Shown: positions 7,473 through 16,824, counted from the stretch's first letter. The stretch is DNA of 64,000 nt from Anaerolineaceae bacterium (GCA_009772985.1 WOUS01000002.1:186001-250000), one strand, 5' to 3'. Notes: generated by a model from the letters alone, not told the origin. Numbers and translations are program-made.

Positions 7473-9128
7473 TCAATCTTCTTCGACCATTTCTTTAGGG
7501 TCTTGACGTTGTCTTCGCAGACGCAAACGCGACCACGCCTGAAGAAGCAAGTATGAGTCATGTTTGCTGAAACCCAACGGTATCAATATTTTTTCATCCT
7601 GAAGAGTTAGTAATGCTTCGGGGGTAATATTATTTTGCATTGAAGCATTTAAATCATAAACCGCTTTTTCGCTGCTTTTCCTTATAGGAACAAGCAGTTT
7701 GCGAATTTCAGAGGGCACAAGTTCTAATACGCCGCCTCCATAGTGTCTTCCTTCTACTTCTGCCGTGAGGGCAGTGAGACTATTTACGAAAGAATACACT
7801 AGGGTAGGCTCGTCAAATTTCTTATAGCGAACTCGATAAGTCGTATCTGTAGTATAGGCTTGCGCTTTATTGAAAATCAAACGCGGAAAATTGTGACTTC
7901 TCTTGGGCATCCCAATAGAAGTTGCATACACAGAAGGCACGCTAAACCAGGGCTCTCTGATGCGGCATTTGTATCGTTTATGAAGTCCTTCTTTTTCGCC
8001 AAGTCCGATATAAGTTTTTACGTCATCTGGCAACGATGATGGCTCCTCAGCAGAAAACCAAAGGAAATTAGTGGGAACACCGAGTTCCTTGTTTCGCGTA
8101 ATTGCATTGTCGTCAAAAACTACACCGGGCACATGCCCACTCCGCCCAAACATTGGATGAGCCCATTTCTTTAGTGAATACTGCTTGACGATTGAATCAG
8201 GTACAAGAAAGAAGTTATTCGCTCCTGTTACGATACCAACTGCGACATCGGCAACAGCATCGAAATGGTAGACGCCCGAATTTGCTTTTGCTTTAGATAA
8301 AACTTCGCGCTCGGCGCTTGTGAGCAGAGCAAGCATCCATTTGCCTTTTACGGTTTCCCCGTTTGTGTACTTCGCTTTTTCAAAGTAATCTTCTGGATTT
8401 TCAGAGAGAAAATCCTTGCTCCGAGTTGGGATAATAGAAATACCTTTGAACTGTTCTTCTGGAGAATTCTTTTTTTCTGCAAGCAATAAAATTGCGCCCT
8501 GAAGCGTGCCTTCAAACCATAATTCCTGCGGATCGAAAATCAAGACGCGAGAACAAACCTTTGCCAAATACAAGCGTAAAGATTCTGCGTGAAGCACATG
8601 CAATAATTCAGAAGGCACGACCATTGCCAGCCTGCCGCCTGGACGCAACAAAACCAAAGATGAAATGACAAATGGAACCCAGGCGTTTGTATGCTTTGTA
8701 AAGGGTAGATGAAAGACTTTGAAAAGTTGCTCTGAAATGCCTTGTAAGTCGCTATCCAAGTACTGATAACGAATGAAGGGCGGATTTCCAACAACAGCAT
8801 CAAATTGCGGTGGATTCAATAATCTTATGAGCGACCAACCAAGAAAATCACGCGTTGTAATTTGAACATCAACTTTTTTTAAATCGCTTGCAGATTCTTT
8901 TGCTTTTTCCGCTTCCGCAGGCTCAATCTCGAATGCTTGTATTAACTTCACGCCATTTGTGTTTAATTTTGACAACCCGCGCAAAAAAACGCCATCGCCG
9001 CAGCTCGGCTCTAAAATGGATTTGGGATGAATGCTCAGAACCCATTTCAGAAGAAATGCAGCAATATCGGGGTCAGTGTAATAACCACCGCGTAGTTTAG
9101 TGGGCGTCTCGTCAATTTTGAAGTTCAT
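7473..9128 (-). CDS. N6-adenine DNA methyltransferase (TaqI-like), modification partner
   Basis: 551 aa. Motif I is LEPSCGDGVFL (SAM binding) and motif IV is NPPF followed by IRYQYL, giving the order of gamma-class adenine methyltransferases such as M.TaqI. A large C-terminal region (about 270-510) would be the target-recognition domain. It is AT-rich like the nuclease gene it faces and would protect the site cut by that enzyme. A promoter with TTGATT and TATAAT at 16-nt spacing lies upstream on the minus strand. The start at 9128 has no strong ribosome binding site. Confidence 0.85.
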   Translation of the reverse strand: MNFKIDETPTKLRGGYYTDPDIAAFLLKWVLSIHPKSILEPSCGDGVFLRGLSKLNTNGVKLIQAFEIEPAEAEKAKESASDLKKVDVQITTRDFLGWSLIRLLNPPQFDAVVGNPPFIRYQYLDSDLQGISEQLFKVFHLPFTKHTNAWVPFVISSLVLLRPGGRLAMVVPSELLHVLHAESLRLYLAKVCSRVLIFDPQELWFEGTLQGAILLLAEKKNSPEEQFKGISIIPTRSKDFLSENPEDYFEKAKYTNGETVKGKWMLALLTSAEREVLSKAKANSGVYHFDAVADVAVGIVTGANNFFLVPDSIVKQYSLKKWAHPMFGRSGHVPGVVFDDNAITRNKELGVPTNFLWFSAEEPSSLPDDVKTYIGLGEKEGLHKRYKCRIREPWFSVPSVYATSIGMPKRSHNFPRLIFNKAQAYTTDTTYRVRYKKFDEPTLVYSFVNSLTALTAEVEGRHYGGGVLELVPSEIRKLLVPIRKSSEKAVYDLNASMQNNITPEALLTLQDEKILIPLGFSKHDSYLLLQAWSRLRLRRQRQDPKEMVEED

Positions 9129-9181
9129 TGTTGTTTTATTGATGATGAAATGACAATTAGCACGTATATTCTACAAACGTC

Positions 9182-9209
9182 ATTATAAGCCATGCTGGCA
9201 AATAATCAA
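9182..9209 (-). promoter_or_regulatory. promoter of the methyltransferase gene
   Basis: On the minus strand TTGATT (9209-9204) and TATAAT (9187-9182) are separated by 16 nt. The predicted leader is about 45 nt. Confidence 0.6.
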
Positions 9210-9273
9210 GAGTCAATTTATCGTGATGGCATGTACCAAAGAACTTTTAAACTGATTGGCTTTATTTGCTCCC

Positions 9274-9430
9274 TTACTTCCCCCAATACCCTGCCATAAA
9301 ATTGACAATCGCCGCCAGCAGCACGACTCCCAATATCCTCCGCGTCCATAATCCCGAAAATCGCCGCGCCCCCGGGCAGGACTCCGCCAGCGCGCCGAGG
9401 ATGCCCACCGGCAGCAGCGCCGCGCGGTCA
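9274..9430 (-). pseudogene. possible C-terminal remnant of a membrane protein
   Basis: An open minus-strand frame without a start of its own encodes a tail with a hydrophobic span (ILGVVLLAAIVNFMAGYWGK then stop), preceded by ALLPVGILGALAESCPG. It reads like the end of a real membrane protein, but upstream it runs into the moeA-fusion gene. Possibly a remnant truncated by rearrangement at the island border. The evidence is only its amino-acid character. Confidence 0.3.
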
Positions 9431-9435
9431 GCGGT

Positions 9436-9441
9436 TATAAT
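9436..9441 (+). promoter_or_regulatory. -10 box of a leaderless start
   Basis: TATAAT exactly 6 nt before ATG 9448; no ribosome binding site. Confidence 0.6.
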
Positions 9442-9447
9442 TGGCGC

Positions 9448-11571
9448 ATGTCCGTTTACCTGCACGACATTCCTCTCCCCGATGCCAAAGCCCGCTTGCA
9501 GTCCGCCCTCGAAGATGCCGGGCTGTGGCGCGTGCTGGGTGCGGAAACCATCCCGCTCGACGAACATGCCATCGGACGCGTCCTGGCGGAACCGGTCTGG
9601 GCGAAGGTCTCGTCGCCGCACTATCACGCCTCGGCCATGGACGGGTTTGCCGTCCGCGCCGCGGATACGGTTGGGGCGCAGCCGTCCACGCCTGTGACCT
9701 TCTCCCTTCTTCCTTCCCACTCGCCGCAAGCGGTTTACCTCGACACCGGCGACGCCCTGCCCGAAGGCTTCGACGCGGTCATTCCCATCGAGAACGTCGA
9801 GTCCCTTGGCCCGGACGGAAATCTTACCTCCGTCCTTCGTCAACCGTCCTCAGTCCGAATTCGCGCCGCGGTCACGCCCTGGAGCCACGTCCGCCCGCTG
9901 GGGGAGGACATTGTGGCGACGCAACTCGTCCTGCCTGCCGGACAGGCGCTCCGCCCCGTTGACCTGGGCGCGGCGGCCGCGGCCGGTCACCGGACCGTGC
10001 GCGTGGCGCGCCGCCCGCGCGTTGCCATCCTGCCGACCGGCAGCGAACTCGTCCCGATCGGCTCCGACCCTTCGACAGCCCTTCGACAGGCTCAGGGTGG
10101 CAGCTCAGGGCAGCGCTTGAAGCCGGGCGACATCCTGGAATACAACTCCCTCGTTCTCGCCGCACAAATCAAGGCCTGGGGCGGCGAGCCGACGCGTTTC
10201 CCCATCACGCCGGACGATTTCGACGCCATCTGTGCCCGCGTGCAGGAAGCCGCGCGTGACCACGACCTGATCCTGCTCAACGCCGGTTCCTCGGCGGGGG
10301 CGGAGGATTTCTCGGCGGGGGTGGTGGAAAAATTGGGCACCCTGCTGGTGCATGGAGTGGCCGTCCGCCCGGGGCACCCTGTGATTTTAGGAGTAATCAG
10401 GAATCGGGTGGAAGGTAATAAGGAATTAGGTGATAAGGAATCAGGTAATAAGGAATCAGGTAATAAGGGATTAGGCGAGCAGGAAACTCAACTCCCTAAT
10501 TACCTAATTCCTAATCCCTGGATCCCAATAATCGGCGTCCCCGGCTACCCCGTCTCTGCCGCGCTGACGGGCGAGATTTTCGTCGAGCCGCTGCTCGCCA
10601 GATGGACAGGCCGCCGCCCGCTGGAGCATCCGGTCGCGCAGGCGCGCCTGACCCGCAAGATCACCTCGCCCGCCGGGGACGACGACTACGTCCGCGTGGC
10701 GGTGGGGGAGGTGGGCGGAAAACTGCTCGCCGCGCCGCTGGCGCGCGGGGCGGGCGTCATCTCCTCGCTCGTCCGGGCGGACGGGATCGTCGTCCTGCCG
10801 CGCGGCGTGCAGGGCGCAGAGGCAGGGGAGACGGTGGATGTGCGTCTCTACCGTTCGCGCGCCGAACTCGAGCGCACCATCTTCTGCATCGGCTCGCACG
10901 ATATGACCCTCGACCTGCTGGCGCAGTTCCTGGCGCAGCATGACCGGCGGCTGGCTTCGGCCAACGTCGGCTCGCAGGCGGGACTGGTGGCGCTGAAACG
11001 CGGCGAGGCGCACCTGGCCGGGTCGCACCTGCTGGACCCGGAAACGGGTGAGTACAACGTCGCGTACCTGGCGCAGTACCTGCCCGGCGTGCCGGTGCGC
11101 CTGATGGCGCTGGTCGGCCGCGAGCAGGGACTGCTGGTGAAACGGGGAAACCCGAAAGGCGTGAAAAGCCTGGGAGACCTCAGCAGGCAAGGGGTCCGCT
11201 TTGTGAACCGCCAGCGCGGCGCCGGGACGCGCCTCCTGCTGGACTATCACCTGTCCAAAATGGGGATTTCAGCCGAGTCCATTCAAGGCTATAATCAGGA
11301 GGAATATACCCATCTGGGCGTGGCGGCGGCGGTCGCTTCGGGCCGCGCCGATTGCGGCCTCGGCATTGCTGCGGCCGCCCAGGCGCTCGACCTGGACTTC
11401 GTCCCGCTGTTCCAGGAACGCTATGACCTGGTCATCCCGAAAATCCATGCCGAAAGCAGCCTGCTGGCCCCGCTGTTCGAGGTGGTCGCCAGCGCGGAGT
11501 TCCGGGAGGCGGTGGGGCGGATGCCCGGTTATGATGTGACGGTTATGGGAAAAATTATCGTGGAGGCATGA
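9448..11571 (+). CDS. moeA: MoeA fused to a periplasmic-binding-like domain
   Basis: 707 aa. Residues 1 to about 470 form a second MoeA (SAMDGFAVRAADT, GVAVRPGHPV, GVPGYPVSA, barrel ending GETVDVRLYRS). Residues about 475-707 form a type-2 periplasmic-binding/LysR-effector-like domain (FCIGSHDMTLDLLAQFL, RFVNRQRGAGTRLLLDYHL, FVPLFQERYDLVIPK), a fusion known from archaeal and some bacterial MoeA proteins and proposed to sense or bind oxyanion. Two genomic repeats are carried in frame: a CTTCGACAGGCTCAGG element (10068-10114) and a ggtaataaggaatca tandem (10390-10520). It is probably leaderless. The next gene starts 2 nt after its stop. Confidence 0.9.
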   Translation: MSVYLHDIPLPDAKARLQSALEDAGLWRVLGAETIPLDEHAIGRVLAEPVWAKVSSPHYHASAMDGFAVRAADTVGAQPSTPVTFSLLPSHSPQAVYLDTGDALPEGFDAVIPIENVESLGPDGNLTSVLRQPSSVRIRAAVTPWSHVRPLGEDIVATQLVLPAGQALRPVDLGAAAAAGHRTVRVARRPRVAILPTGSELVPIGSDPSTALRQAQGGSSGQRLKPGDILEYNSLVLAAQIKAWGGEPTRFPITPDDFDAICARVQEAARDHDLILLNAGSSAGAEDFSAGVVEKLGTLLVHGVAVRPGHPVILGVIRNRVEGNKELGDKESGNKESGNKGLGEQETQLPNYLIPNPWIPIIGVPGYPVSAALTGEIFVEPLLARWTGRRPLEHPVAQARLTRKITSPAGDDDYVRVAVGEVGGKLLAAPLARGAGVISSLVRADGIVVLPRGVQGAEAGETVDVRLYRSRAELERTIFCIGSHDMTLDLLAQFLAQHDRRLASANVGSQAGLVALKRGEAHLAGSHLLDPETGEYNVAYLAQYLPGVPVRLMALVGREQGLLVKRGNPKGVKSLGDLSRQGVRFVNRQRGAGTRLLLDYHLSKMGISAESIQGYNQEEYTHLGVAAAVASGRADCGLGIAAAAQALDLDFVPLFQERYDLVIPKIHAESSLLAPLFEVVASAEFREAVGRMPGYDVTVMGKIIVEA
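10068..10114. repeat. CTTCGACAGGCTCAGG-type repeat inside moeA fusion gene
   Basis: Contains ccttcgacag twice and ggctcagggtggcagctcaggg, the widespread word family with cttcgacaggctcagg. It is read in frame as STALRQAQGGSSGQ between strands of the MoeA core. Confidence 0.75.
10390..10520. repeat. ggtaataaggaatca tandem with inverted end, inside moeA fusion gene
   Basis: Four units of about 15 bp (ggtaataaggaatca or close variants) followed by the near-complement attacctaattcctaatccc, so the block can fold back on itself. In frame it encodes a Gly/Asn/Lys/Glu-rich loop (GNKESGNKESGNKGLGEQ). Confidence 0.8.
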
Positions 11572-11572
11572 A

Positions 11573-11950
11573 ATGAATGAAATGACTTATGCAATGGTGA
11601 TTGACGATAACCGGCAGACAGCGGAGGCGCTGTCGCAAATGCTGAAACTCTGGGATATTCCGGTGCGCATTTCGCTCAATCCAAGTTCAGCGATGGTCCT
11701 GCTGGGCGACGTGGTGCCGCGCATCGTGTTTCTCGACATCAACATGCCCGGCGTGAACGGGTTCGAGGTGCTCGGCTTCCTCAAGCGGGAGCCGCGCCTG
11801 GCGGGCGTGCCGGTCATCATTGTCACCTCGGACGACCAGCCGGAGACGGCCCGCCGCGCCCTGGACGGCGGGGCGGCGGCCATTGTCATCAAGCCGGTCA
11901 TGTCGGAGATGATCGAGGAGGCTTTGAAGAAAGCCGGGATCCTGCCCTGA
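11573..11950 (+). CDS. single-domain response regulator
   Basis: A 125-aa receiver domain without an output domain: acidic pair DD (11-12), phospho-acceptor Asp55 in FLDINMPG, switch Thr/Ser in VTSDDQ, and Lys in IKPV. It starts 2 nt after the moeA-fusion stop, so it is cotranscribed. CheY-like proteins of this kind act by protein-protein contact or as relay intermediates. A hairpin terminator follows at once. Confidence 0.88.
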   Translation: MNEMTYAMVIDDNRQTAEALSQMLKLWDIPVRISLNPSSAMVLLGDVVPRIVFLDINMPGVNGFEVLGFLKREPRLAGVPVIIVTSDDQPETARRALDGGAAAIVIKPVMSEMIEEALKKAGILP

Positions 11951-11969
11951 GCAGTTTGGGAGATGTTTA

Positions 11970-11994
11970 CGGCGGCCGCGAGGCCGCCGTTTTC
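11970..11994 (+). terminator. rho-independent terminator
   Basis: 8-bp GC stem cggcggcc/ggccgccg with loop gcga, followed by TTTTCATTT, 20 nt after the response-regulator stop. Confidence 0.85.
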
Positions 11995-12017
11995 ATTTGA
12001 GGATTCCCTGCTGAATT

Positions 12018-12110
12018 GTTCAACGCGAATGATGCCAATGATCGAATTCCGCGAATCCATTTTGGTTTTATTCGCGCCATTGGCCTATGCGCGGCATTCG
12101 CATTGAAAAT
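12018..12110. repeat. cgcgaat-word inverted repeat
   Basis: Imperfect arms caacgcgaatgatgccaatg and cattggcctatgcgcggcat, with attcgcg/cgcgaat words in between. Related words recur at 59080-59105. Confidence 0.55.
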
Positions 12111-12140
12111 TCTTTTTCCCCGCCGGAGACGGAGGAGTAT

Positions 12141-13694
12141 TTATTTGTCAGCCAGACGAAGAATGGAAATTTCGGGCGTATCGTATACCAGTTCGTACTG
12201 CCCGGAGGCGAGCAGCGCATCCAGCAGGGCGCTGTCCACCGCTTCCAGTTGGTCGAGTTTGCGGAGGTAGATATATTCAAACGGACCGCCGCCGTCGGCC
12301 AGCCAATCGGCGAGGCATTGCGCGCCCTGGCTGTAGCATTGCTGGACCTGGGCCGACAGGCGGTGCACCTCCGCGAAATTGCCGGAACCGTCCCATTCGT
12401 GACCCTGTTCCGTGGCCACGCTGACGCGCCCGGTGAGGGCCGGGAACCATTCCGCGGCCGGGTCGGTGAACGGCTGCTGTCCGGTCAGGACGAGGAAGCG
12501 GCTCGAGGTCGGCGTGTTTTCGCGCACCCAGGCGAAGGCGCGGTCGTCGGCTTTGGTGAGCGTCAGGCTGGCAGACTCGACCAGCGCCAGCGAGAAGGAC
12601 GAGAAGACCCATTGCAGCAGCAGGAGGGCGATGAGGATTTTTGGCACGCGGCCCGCAAACGCCGGCAATTCCCCTGCCGCGCTTTTCCGCCCCTCCAGCC
12701 GCGCCAGCAGGGACAGGACCTCTTCCAGCGCGATGGCGGCCAGGAGCGCCAGCGCGGGCGTCAGATAGAGCGGCGCGCTGCGCGGCTCGGAGACGAAGAT
12801 GACCAGCAGCCAGACCGGCAGGAGGTACTTGCGCTGCGCCAGCGAGACGAACAATCCGATCAGCGCCAGCGCGCCCATCGTCTGCAGGCCGGATTCGTTG
12901 GTCAGGTTGAAGCCCAGCAGCGCGAAGACTGCCTCGGCGCTGTGCCAGCCGGCGCTCCCGGCGGCGAGGAAGGGCGCCAGTCCGTGGCGGGAGAGGACAA
13001 CCGCCCACCAGGGCGAGGTGAGCAGGAGCGTCAGCCCGGCAACGGCGAGGGATTTCCAGATCCCGGCTTTGTTCCTGCCGAAGAACCAGAAGAAGACCAG
13101 CGCGCTGGCGGCGGTGTGGAGCGCGTCCTCGGGGTGGGTGAGCACGGTGGCGGCGGCCAGGATCGAGGTCCAGAAAACGTAGCGGAGTTCGCGGCGGGTG
13201 TAGAGCCGGACCATGCAGAACAGCGTCAGCAGGGAGAATACCAGTCCGGGAGAGCGCGTGATCCCGCCGCCCATGATGAGCCAGTCGAATGTGGCCGGCA
13301 GGAGCGCAAAGATGAGCGCCGCCAGCGAAAGCCGGGTTTCGGCCCCGGCCAGTTCGCGGGCGAGCAGGTAGAAGGCCGGGATGGCCAGCACGCTCATCAG
13401 GGCGGGCAGCAGGCGGAAAATATCCAGCAGGCTCCAGCCGGTCAGGTCGGCGAGCAGGCCGGCGAGATAAAACCCCAGCGGCGGGTAGGCGTAGGGGATG
13501 CCCAGCGCGTTGTAGGCGGTGGTTTCCGGCAGGCGGTAGCCGTTCGCTTGCAGTTCGCGGGTCATGGTGTAGAACAGCCCGCCGTCGTTGATGGGATAAT
13601 CCAGCCGGACGACCGGCGACAGGCGGATATACCCGCCAATCAGGATGGCGAGCAGCAGGAAGACGAGCGAGGGGGTTTTCCGGAACGCCTGCAC
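12141..13694 (-). CDS. GT-C-like polytopic membrane protein (putative glycosyltransferase)
   Basis: 517 aa with about ten hydrophobic segments and a soluble C-terminal domain of about 130 residues. An acidic loop after the first span (RLDYPINDGGLFY) and a following YPPLGFYLAGLL resemble GT-C glycosyltransferases of the PMT/oligosaccharyltransferase type, which use polyprenyl-linked sugars at the outer membrane face. It starts with GTG 1 nt after the stop of the gene upstream (TGAcGTG), making it the third gene of a three-gene operon. The donor and acceptor are unknown. Confidence 0.65.
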   Translation of the reverse strand: MQAFRKTPSLVFLLLAILIGGYIRLSPVVRLDYPINDGGLFYTMTRELQANGYRLPETTAYNALGIPYAYPPLGFYLAGLLADLTGWSLLDIFRLLPALMSVLAIPAFYLLARELAGAETRLSLAALIFALLPATFDWLIMGGGITRSPGLVFSLLTLFCMVRLYTRRELRYVFWTSILAAATVLTHPEDALHTAASALVFFWFFGRNKAGIWKSLAVAGLTLLLTSPWWAVVLSRHGLAPFLAAGSAGWHSAEAVFALLGFNLTNESGLQTMGALALIGLFVSLAQRKYLLPVWLLVIFVSEPRSAPLYLTPALALLAAIALEEVLSLLARLEGRKSAAGELPAFAGRVPKILIALLLLQWVFSSFSLALVESASLTLTKADDRAFAWVRENTPTSSRFLVLTGQQPFTDPAAEWFPALTGRVSVATEQGHEWDGSGNFAEVHRLSAQVQQCYSQGAQCLADWLADGGGPFEYIYLRKLDQLEAVDSALLDALLASGQYELVYDTPEISILRLADK

Positions 13695-13695
13695 G

Positions 13696-15162
13696 TCAGC
13701 GCCTCACAAAGAGCAGACTGTTCTCGTCTGAAAAAACGAGTTCCCACTCCGGCGAGACAGCCAGGGCGTCGCCGATGGCTGAACCGGGTTCGACCAGCGC
13801 CAGGTTCACGCCGTTGTCTGCCAGCGCCTCCTGCCAGCCGGGGCGGGCGCGGTAGATGTCGAGGAACGACTCGATGAACGCGTCGCCGTACAGGTCGGCG
13901 CGCCCGTCAATGAAGACCGGGTAATCCCGCAGCCGCCAGGTCAGGTAGCCGCCCCAACTGTACGTGTTGTAGATGTTCCCGTCCGGCTGGTTGGCGAGGA
14001 TCCAGTCCACGGCCGCGGCGGGGAAGGTTTCCCGCTCGACTTCCGGCTGGCTGCTGACGACCGAGGCGAAGCGTCCGCCCGCGGCGAGCAGGGCGAACAG
14101 GATGAGGAGGACGTTCACCCATCCGGGCAGTGGCGGCGCTTTCTGGACCGGGGACCCGGTTGCCGTTTTCAGTGCCTCCCGCGCCGCCCCGGCCGCGCCC
14201 TCCGCCAGCGCCGCCAGCACGGGGACGGCGGCGAGGACGAACAGCGGGACGTGCCGCATCGAGCGCAGGGACATATATCCAAAGAACAGGGTCAGGAGGA
14301 TATGGGCAAGCGGGATGCGGTGACGGCGGGCGAATATCGCCAAGCCGATGAGCGCCAGGAACATCCAGGCCAGCGGCTGCCATTCCGGGCGGTGGAAATC
14401 GGGCGAGAACCATTCCTGGATATAGGCCTGCATCGCCGAACTGAAGAGCGTCTCGAACGGGTAGACGTACATGCGCGCCCCGTTCGGGTTGGCGAGCACG
14501 GCCAGTCCGCAGGCGGCCAGGACAGCTGCCAGCGGCAACAGGTCGCGGAGGTTCCGTTTTTTGCCGGAGGGGGAAACGAGGCTCCCAATCCATTCCAGGA
14601 AATCGCTGCCGAGATAGACCGCGGCGATGCCCAGTCCCAGCGCGAAACCGGCGTGCAGGTTCACCCACAAGGCGGTCAGGAAGGGCAGGGGGATGATCCA
14701 TTTGAGTGAACGTGTTTCGGAGTAGCGGTCAAGCAGGAATAGGAACAGGCTGGTGAGCAGCAGCGACAGCATTTGCGGACGCACGCCCCACGCCGGCGCG
14801 GCGGCGAGGACGCCGAGCAGGAGCGCAAACCCGGCAAAATAGGGACGCCCCGGGCTGCGCCGGTAGACGAGCCAGAACGCGGCGGTGATGACCAGCGCAA
14901 AGGTCAGGATGAGCAGGGGCAGGCCGCCGAGCCGGTACAGGCCGTAAATGACGAGTTCCGACAGCCACTCGTGGGCGGTCCACGTTTTCCCGAGATTGGT
15001 GAACGAGAACGGGTCGGCGTGCGGGACGGCGTGGCTGGCAACCATCCATTCGCCGGTGCGCAGGTGCCACCAGAAATCCGGGTCGGCGATTGGCCGGATC
15101 GTCATCAACAGGATGGCGATGAACAGCAGGATGGGAAAAAGTTGGCGGGCGGTCAGGCGCAT
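13696..15162 (-). CDS. polytopic membrane protein, paralogue 2 of 2
   Basis: 488 aa with about ten membrane segments. It is homologous along its length to the product of 15164-16654: both have an early acidic His-containing loop (ADPDFWWHLRTGEWM here), TAHEWL, a mid-protein NPNGA/NPVGW segment, and a C-terminal soluble part with SWGGYLTWRL and VFIDGRADLYG. Such proteins are common in Chloroflexota and related phyla and look like GT-C-fold enzymes, but their reaction is not established. ATG 15162 follows the previous stop after 1 nt. Confidence 0.7.
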   Translation of the reverse strand: MRLTARQLFPILLFIAILLMTIRPIADPDFWWHLRTGEWMVASHAVPHADPFSFTNLGKTWTAHEWLSELVIYGLYRLGGLPLLILTFALVITAAFWLVYRRSPGRPYFAGFALLLGVLAAAPAWGVRPQMLSLLLTSLFLFLLDRYSETRSLKWIIPLPFLTALWVNLHAGFALGLGIAAVYLGSDFLEWIGSLVSPSGKKRNLRDLLPLAAVLAACGLAVLANPNGARMYVYPFETLFSSAMQAYIQEWFSPDFHRPEWQPLAWMFLALIGLAIFARRHRIPLAHILLTLFFGYMSLRSMRHVPLFVLAAVPVLAALAEGAAGAAREALKTATGSPVQKAPPLPGWVNVLLILFALLAAGGRFASVVSSQPEVERETFPAAAVDWILANQPDGNIYNTYSWGGYLTWRLRDYPVFIDGRADLYGDAFIESFLDIYRARPGWQEALADNGVNLALVEPGSAIGDALAVSPEWELVFSDENSLLFVRR

Positions 15163-15163
15163 G

Positions 15164-16654
15164 TCAGCGTCTCCGGGCGATGATGGCGGTGTCGTCCTGG
15201 TAGACGATTTCCCAGCCGGGATGGATGAGCAGGAGGCGGGCAATCGGCTCGTCCACCGGCACGAGCATCCACTGGATGTCGTACTGCTGGATCACATCCT
15301 CCCAGCCGGCCTCGGCCTTGACGACCTGCTCGTGCTGGCGGGTGAGCGTCTCGCCGTAGAAATCGAGTTGCCCGTCTATAAAGACTTTTTGTTCGGGCCA
15401 CAGGCGGTAGATGAGATACCCGCCCCAGCCGAACTCGTTGAACATGTTGCCGAATTGCGGATTGGCTTCCAGCCAGTCCACGGCCTGGACCGGGAACACG
15501 TCTGGCCGGAACCGGTAGCCGGTCCGCTGCGGGTCGAGCCGGACGCCGGCCGCCAGCATCCCGCCGACGAGCAGGGCTACCGTGACGGGCCAGAGGACGC
15601 CGCGCGCGGTCCGCTCCAGGTTGTGGAACTGCGCTTCGACGCGCGCCAGGTGGGCGTTCCCGCTGGCCGCGGCCTGGACGTGCGCGGCAACGATGGGCGC
15701 GGCGGCGATGGCAAAGAGCGGCAGGTTGCGGACGTTGTACAGTCCGAGGGCGGCCCAGCCCATCAGCAGGAGGCTTTCGGTCCAGTTGCTTTTCCGCCAG
15801 GCGCGGCTCAGGATGAACAGGGAGAGGACCAGCAGCAGGAGCGCAGGCCACGAGATGGCGGCGTGGAAGTCGGGCGAGGCGTACTCGATGGTCAGGTCCA
15901 CCAGGTAGCGGTTGGTCACGTAGCCGAGGCTGGTCTGCCAGAGCCGCCAGCCGACGGGATTCAGGAAGGTTGCCAGGAAGGACAGTCCGCCGATCCAGAG
16001 CAGGCGGGTGAGCGCGGCGCGGGCGGGCTTTTCGGCGCCGAACCGGTTTTGCAAAAACCAGCCGGCAAGGTATGCGCCCCAGGTGACGAAGCCGGCGATG
16101 AACGCGCCGTGCGTGTTGGCCCACAGGAGCATGATGACGGCGAACTGCCAGAGAGGGATTTTTTCGCCCTCGGCGACGCGTTTCAGGCGGCCAGCCCAGA
16201 GGGTGAAATACAGCAGGGTGAAGATGTGCGGACGGGCCAGCCAGTGCAGGGATGTGGCGAGGGCGGCCAGCAGGGCGAAACCGGCGGCGATCAGCGGTGT
16301 GGGTTTCTGGCGCAGGATGTCCGTGTACAGGACGGAGAATGTGACCGCCAGCAGGACGGCGGTCAGCAGGACAACGCCGTTCAGCCCCATCAGCATGTCC
16401 GCCGCGCCGAAGGCAACCTGCGCCAGCCACTCGTGCGGGGTCAGCGGCTGGCCGGTCATCGTGTAGGAGAAAATGTCTTCGATGAGGACGGAGCGGGTCG
16501 CGAGCATGGTCCTGCCGGCGGTGATGTGCCGTCCGGGGTCGCCGTCGGCGAAGAGCATCGAGCCGACCTGGATGACGAGGTAGAAGACGGCGATGAAGAC
16601 CAGGTCGCGCAGCCGGGGCAGGAGAAAGCGGGAAGGGGGCGTTTTCGTTTTCAT
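15164..16654 (-). CDS. polytopic membrane protein, paralogue 1 of 2
   Basis: 496 aa; first gene of the operon 16654 to 12141. It shares with its neighbour an early acidic loop (DGDPGRHITAGRTML), TPHEWLAQ, NPVGW, GWGGYLIYRL and KVFIDGQLDFYGE. ATG 16654 is used; the frame stays open upstream but only through the palindromic repeat, so a longer form is unlikely. The pair probably arose by tandem duplication. Function unknown, probably glycoconjugate or lipid-linked sugar processing by analogy of fold. Confidence 0.7.
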   Translation of the reverse strand: MKTKTPPSRFLLPRLRDLVFIAVFYLVIQVGSMLFADGDPGRHITAGRTMLATRSVLIEDIFSYTMTGQPLTPHEWLAQVAFGAADMLMGLNGVVLLTAVLLAVTFSVLYTDILRQKPTPLIAAGFALLAALATSLHWLARPHIFTLLYFTLWAGRLKRVAEGEKIPLWQFAVIMLLWANTHGAFIAGFVTWGAYLAGWFLQNRFGAEKPARAALTRLLWIGGLSFLATFLNPVGWRLWQTSLGYVTNRYLVDLTIEYASPDFHAAISWPALLLLVLSLFILSRAWRKSNWTESLLLMGWAALGLYNVRNLPLFAIAAAPIVAAHVQAAASGNAHLARVEAQFHNLERTARGVLWPVTVALLVGGMLAAGVRLDPQRTGYRFRPDVFPVQAVDWLEANPQFGNMFNEFGWGGYLIYRLWPEQKVFIDGQLDFYGETLTRQHEQVVKAEAGWEDVIQQYDIQWMLVPVDEPIARLLLIHPGWEIVYQDDTAIIARRR

Positions 16655-16667
16655 GGTGGCGGTGTCA

Positions 16668-16807
16668 CGCAAGATATTAGACTTTATCGGTAATAGGCAA
16701 AGGCGTTGTTTTTTGCATCGAATTTTCACGAATTACTCTAAAATATTCGTTAAATTCGAGTCATTCGATGCAAAAAGGTTATTGCCGATAATGTCTATTA
16801 TCTTGCG
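16668..16807. repeat. nested 140-bp inverted repeat (MITE-like)
   Basis: The outer arms, about 27 bp, are 16668-16694 (starts cgcaagatattag) and 16781-16807 (ends ctattatcttgcg), matching at roughly 23 of 27. The inner arms are tttttgcatcgaa (16710-16722) and ttcgatgcaaaaa (16764-16776). It is AT-rich, non-coding, and lies just upstream of the membrane-protein operon. Confidence 0.75.
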
Positions 16808-16824
16808 CAACGGCGATGGTGTAA

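Noticed and set aside
12087-13877. Long plus-strand open frame of about 600 codons
   Set aside because: It is antisense to the GT-C-like membrane protein gene, rich in Gly/Arg/Gln with no domain pattern; an effect of high GC and codon bias. The same holds for long open frames opposite the paralogous membrane proteins, rpoD, hppA, mutS, the NuoF-like gene and fdhA.
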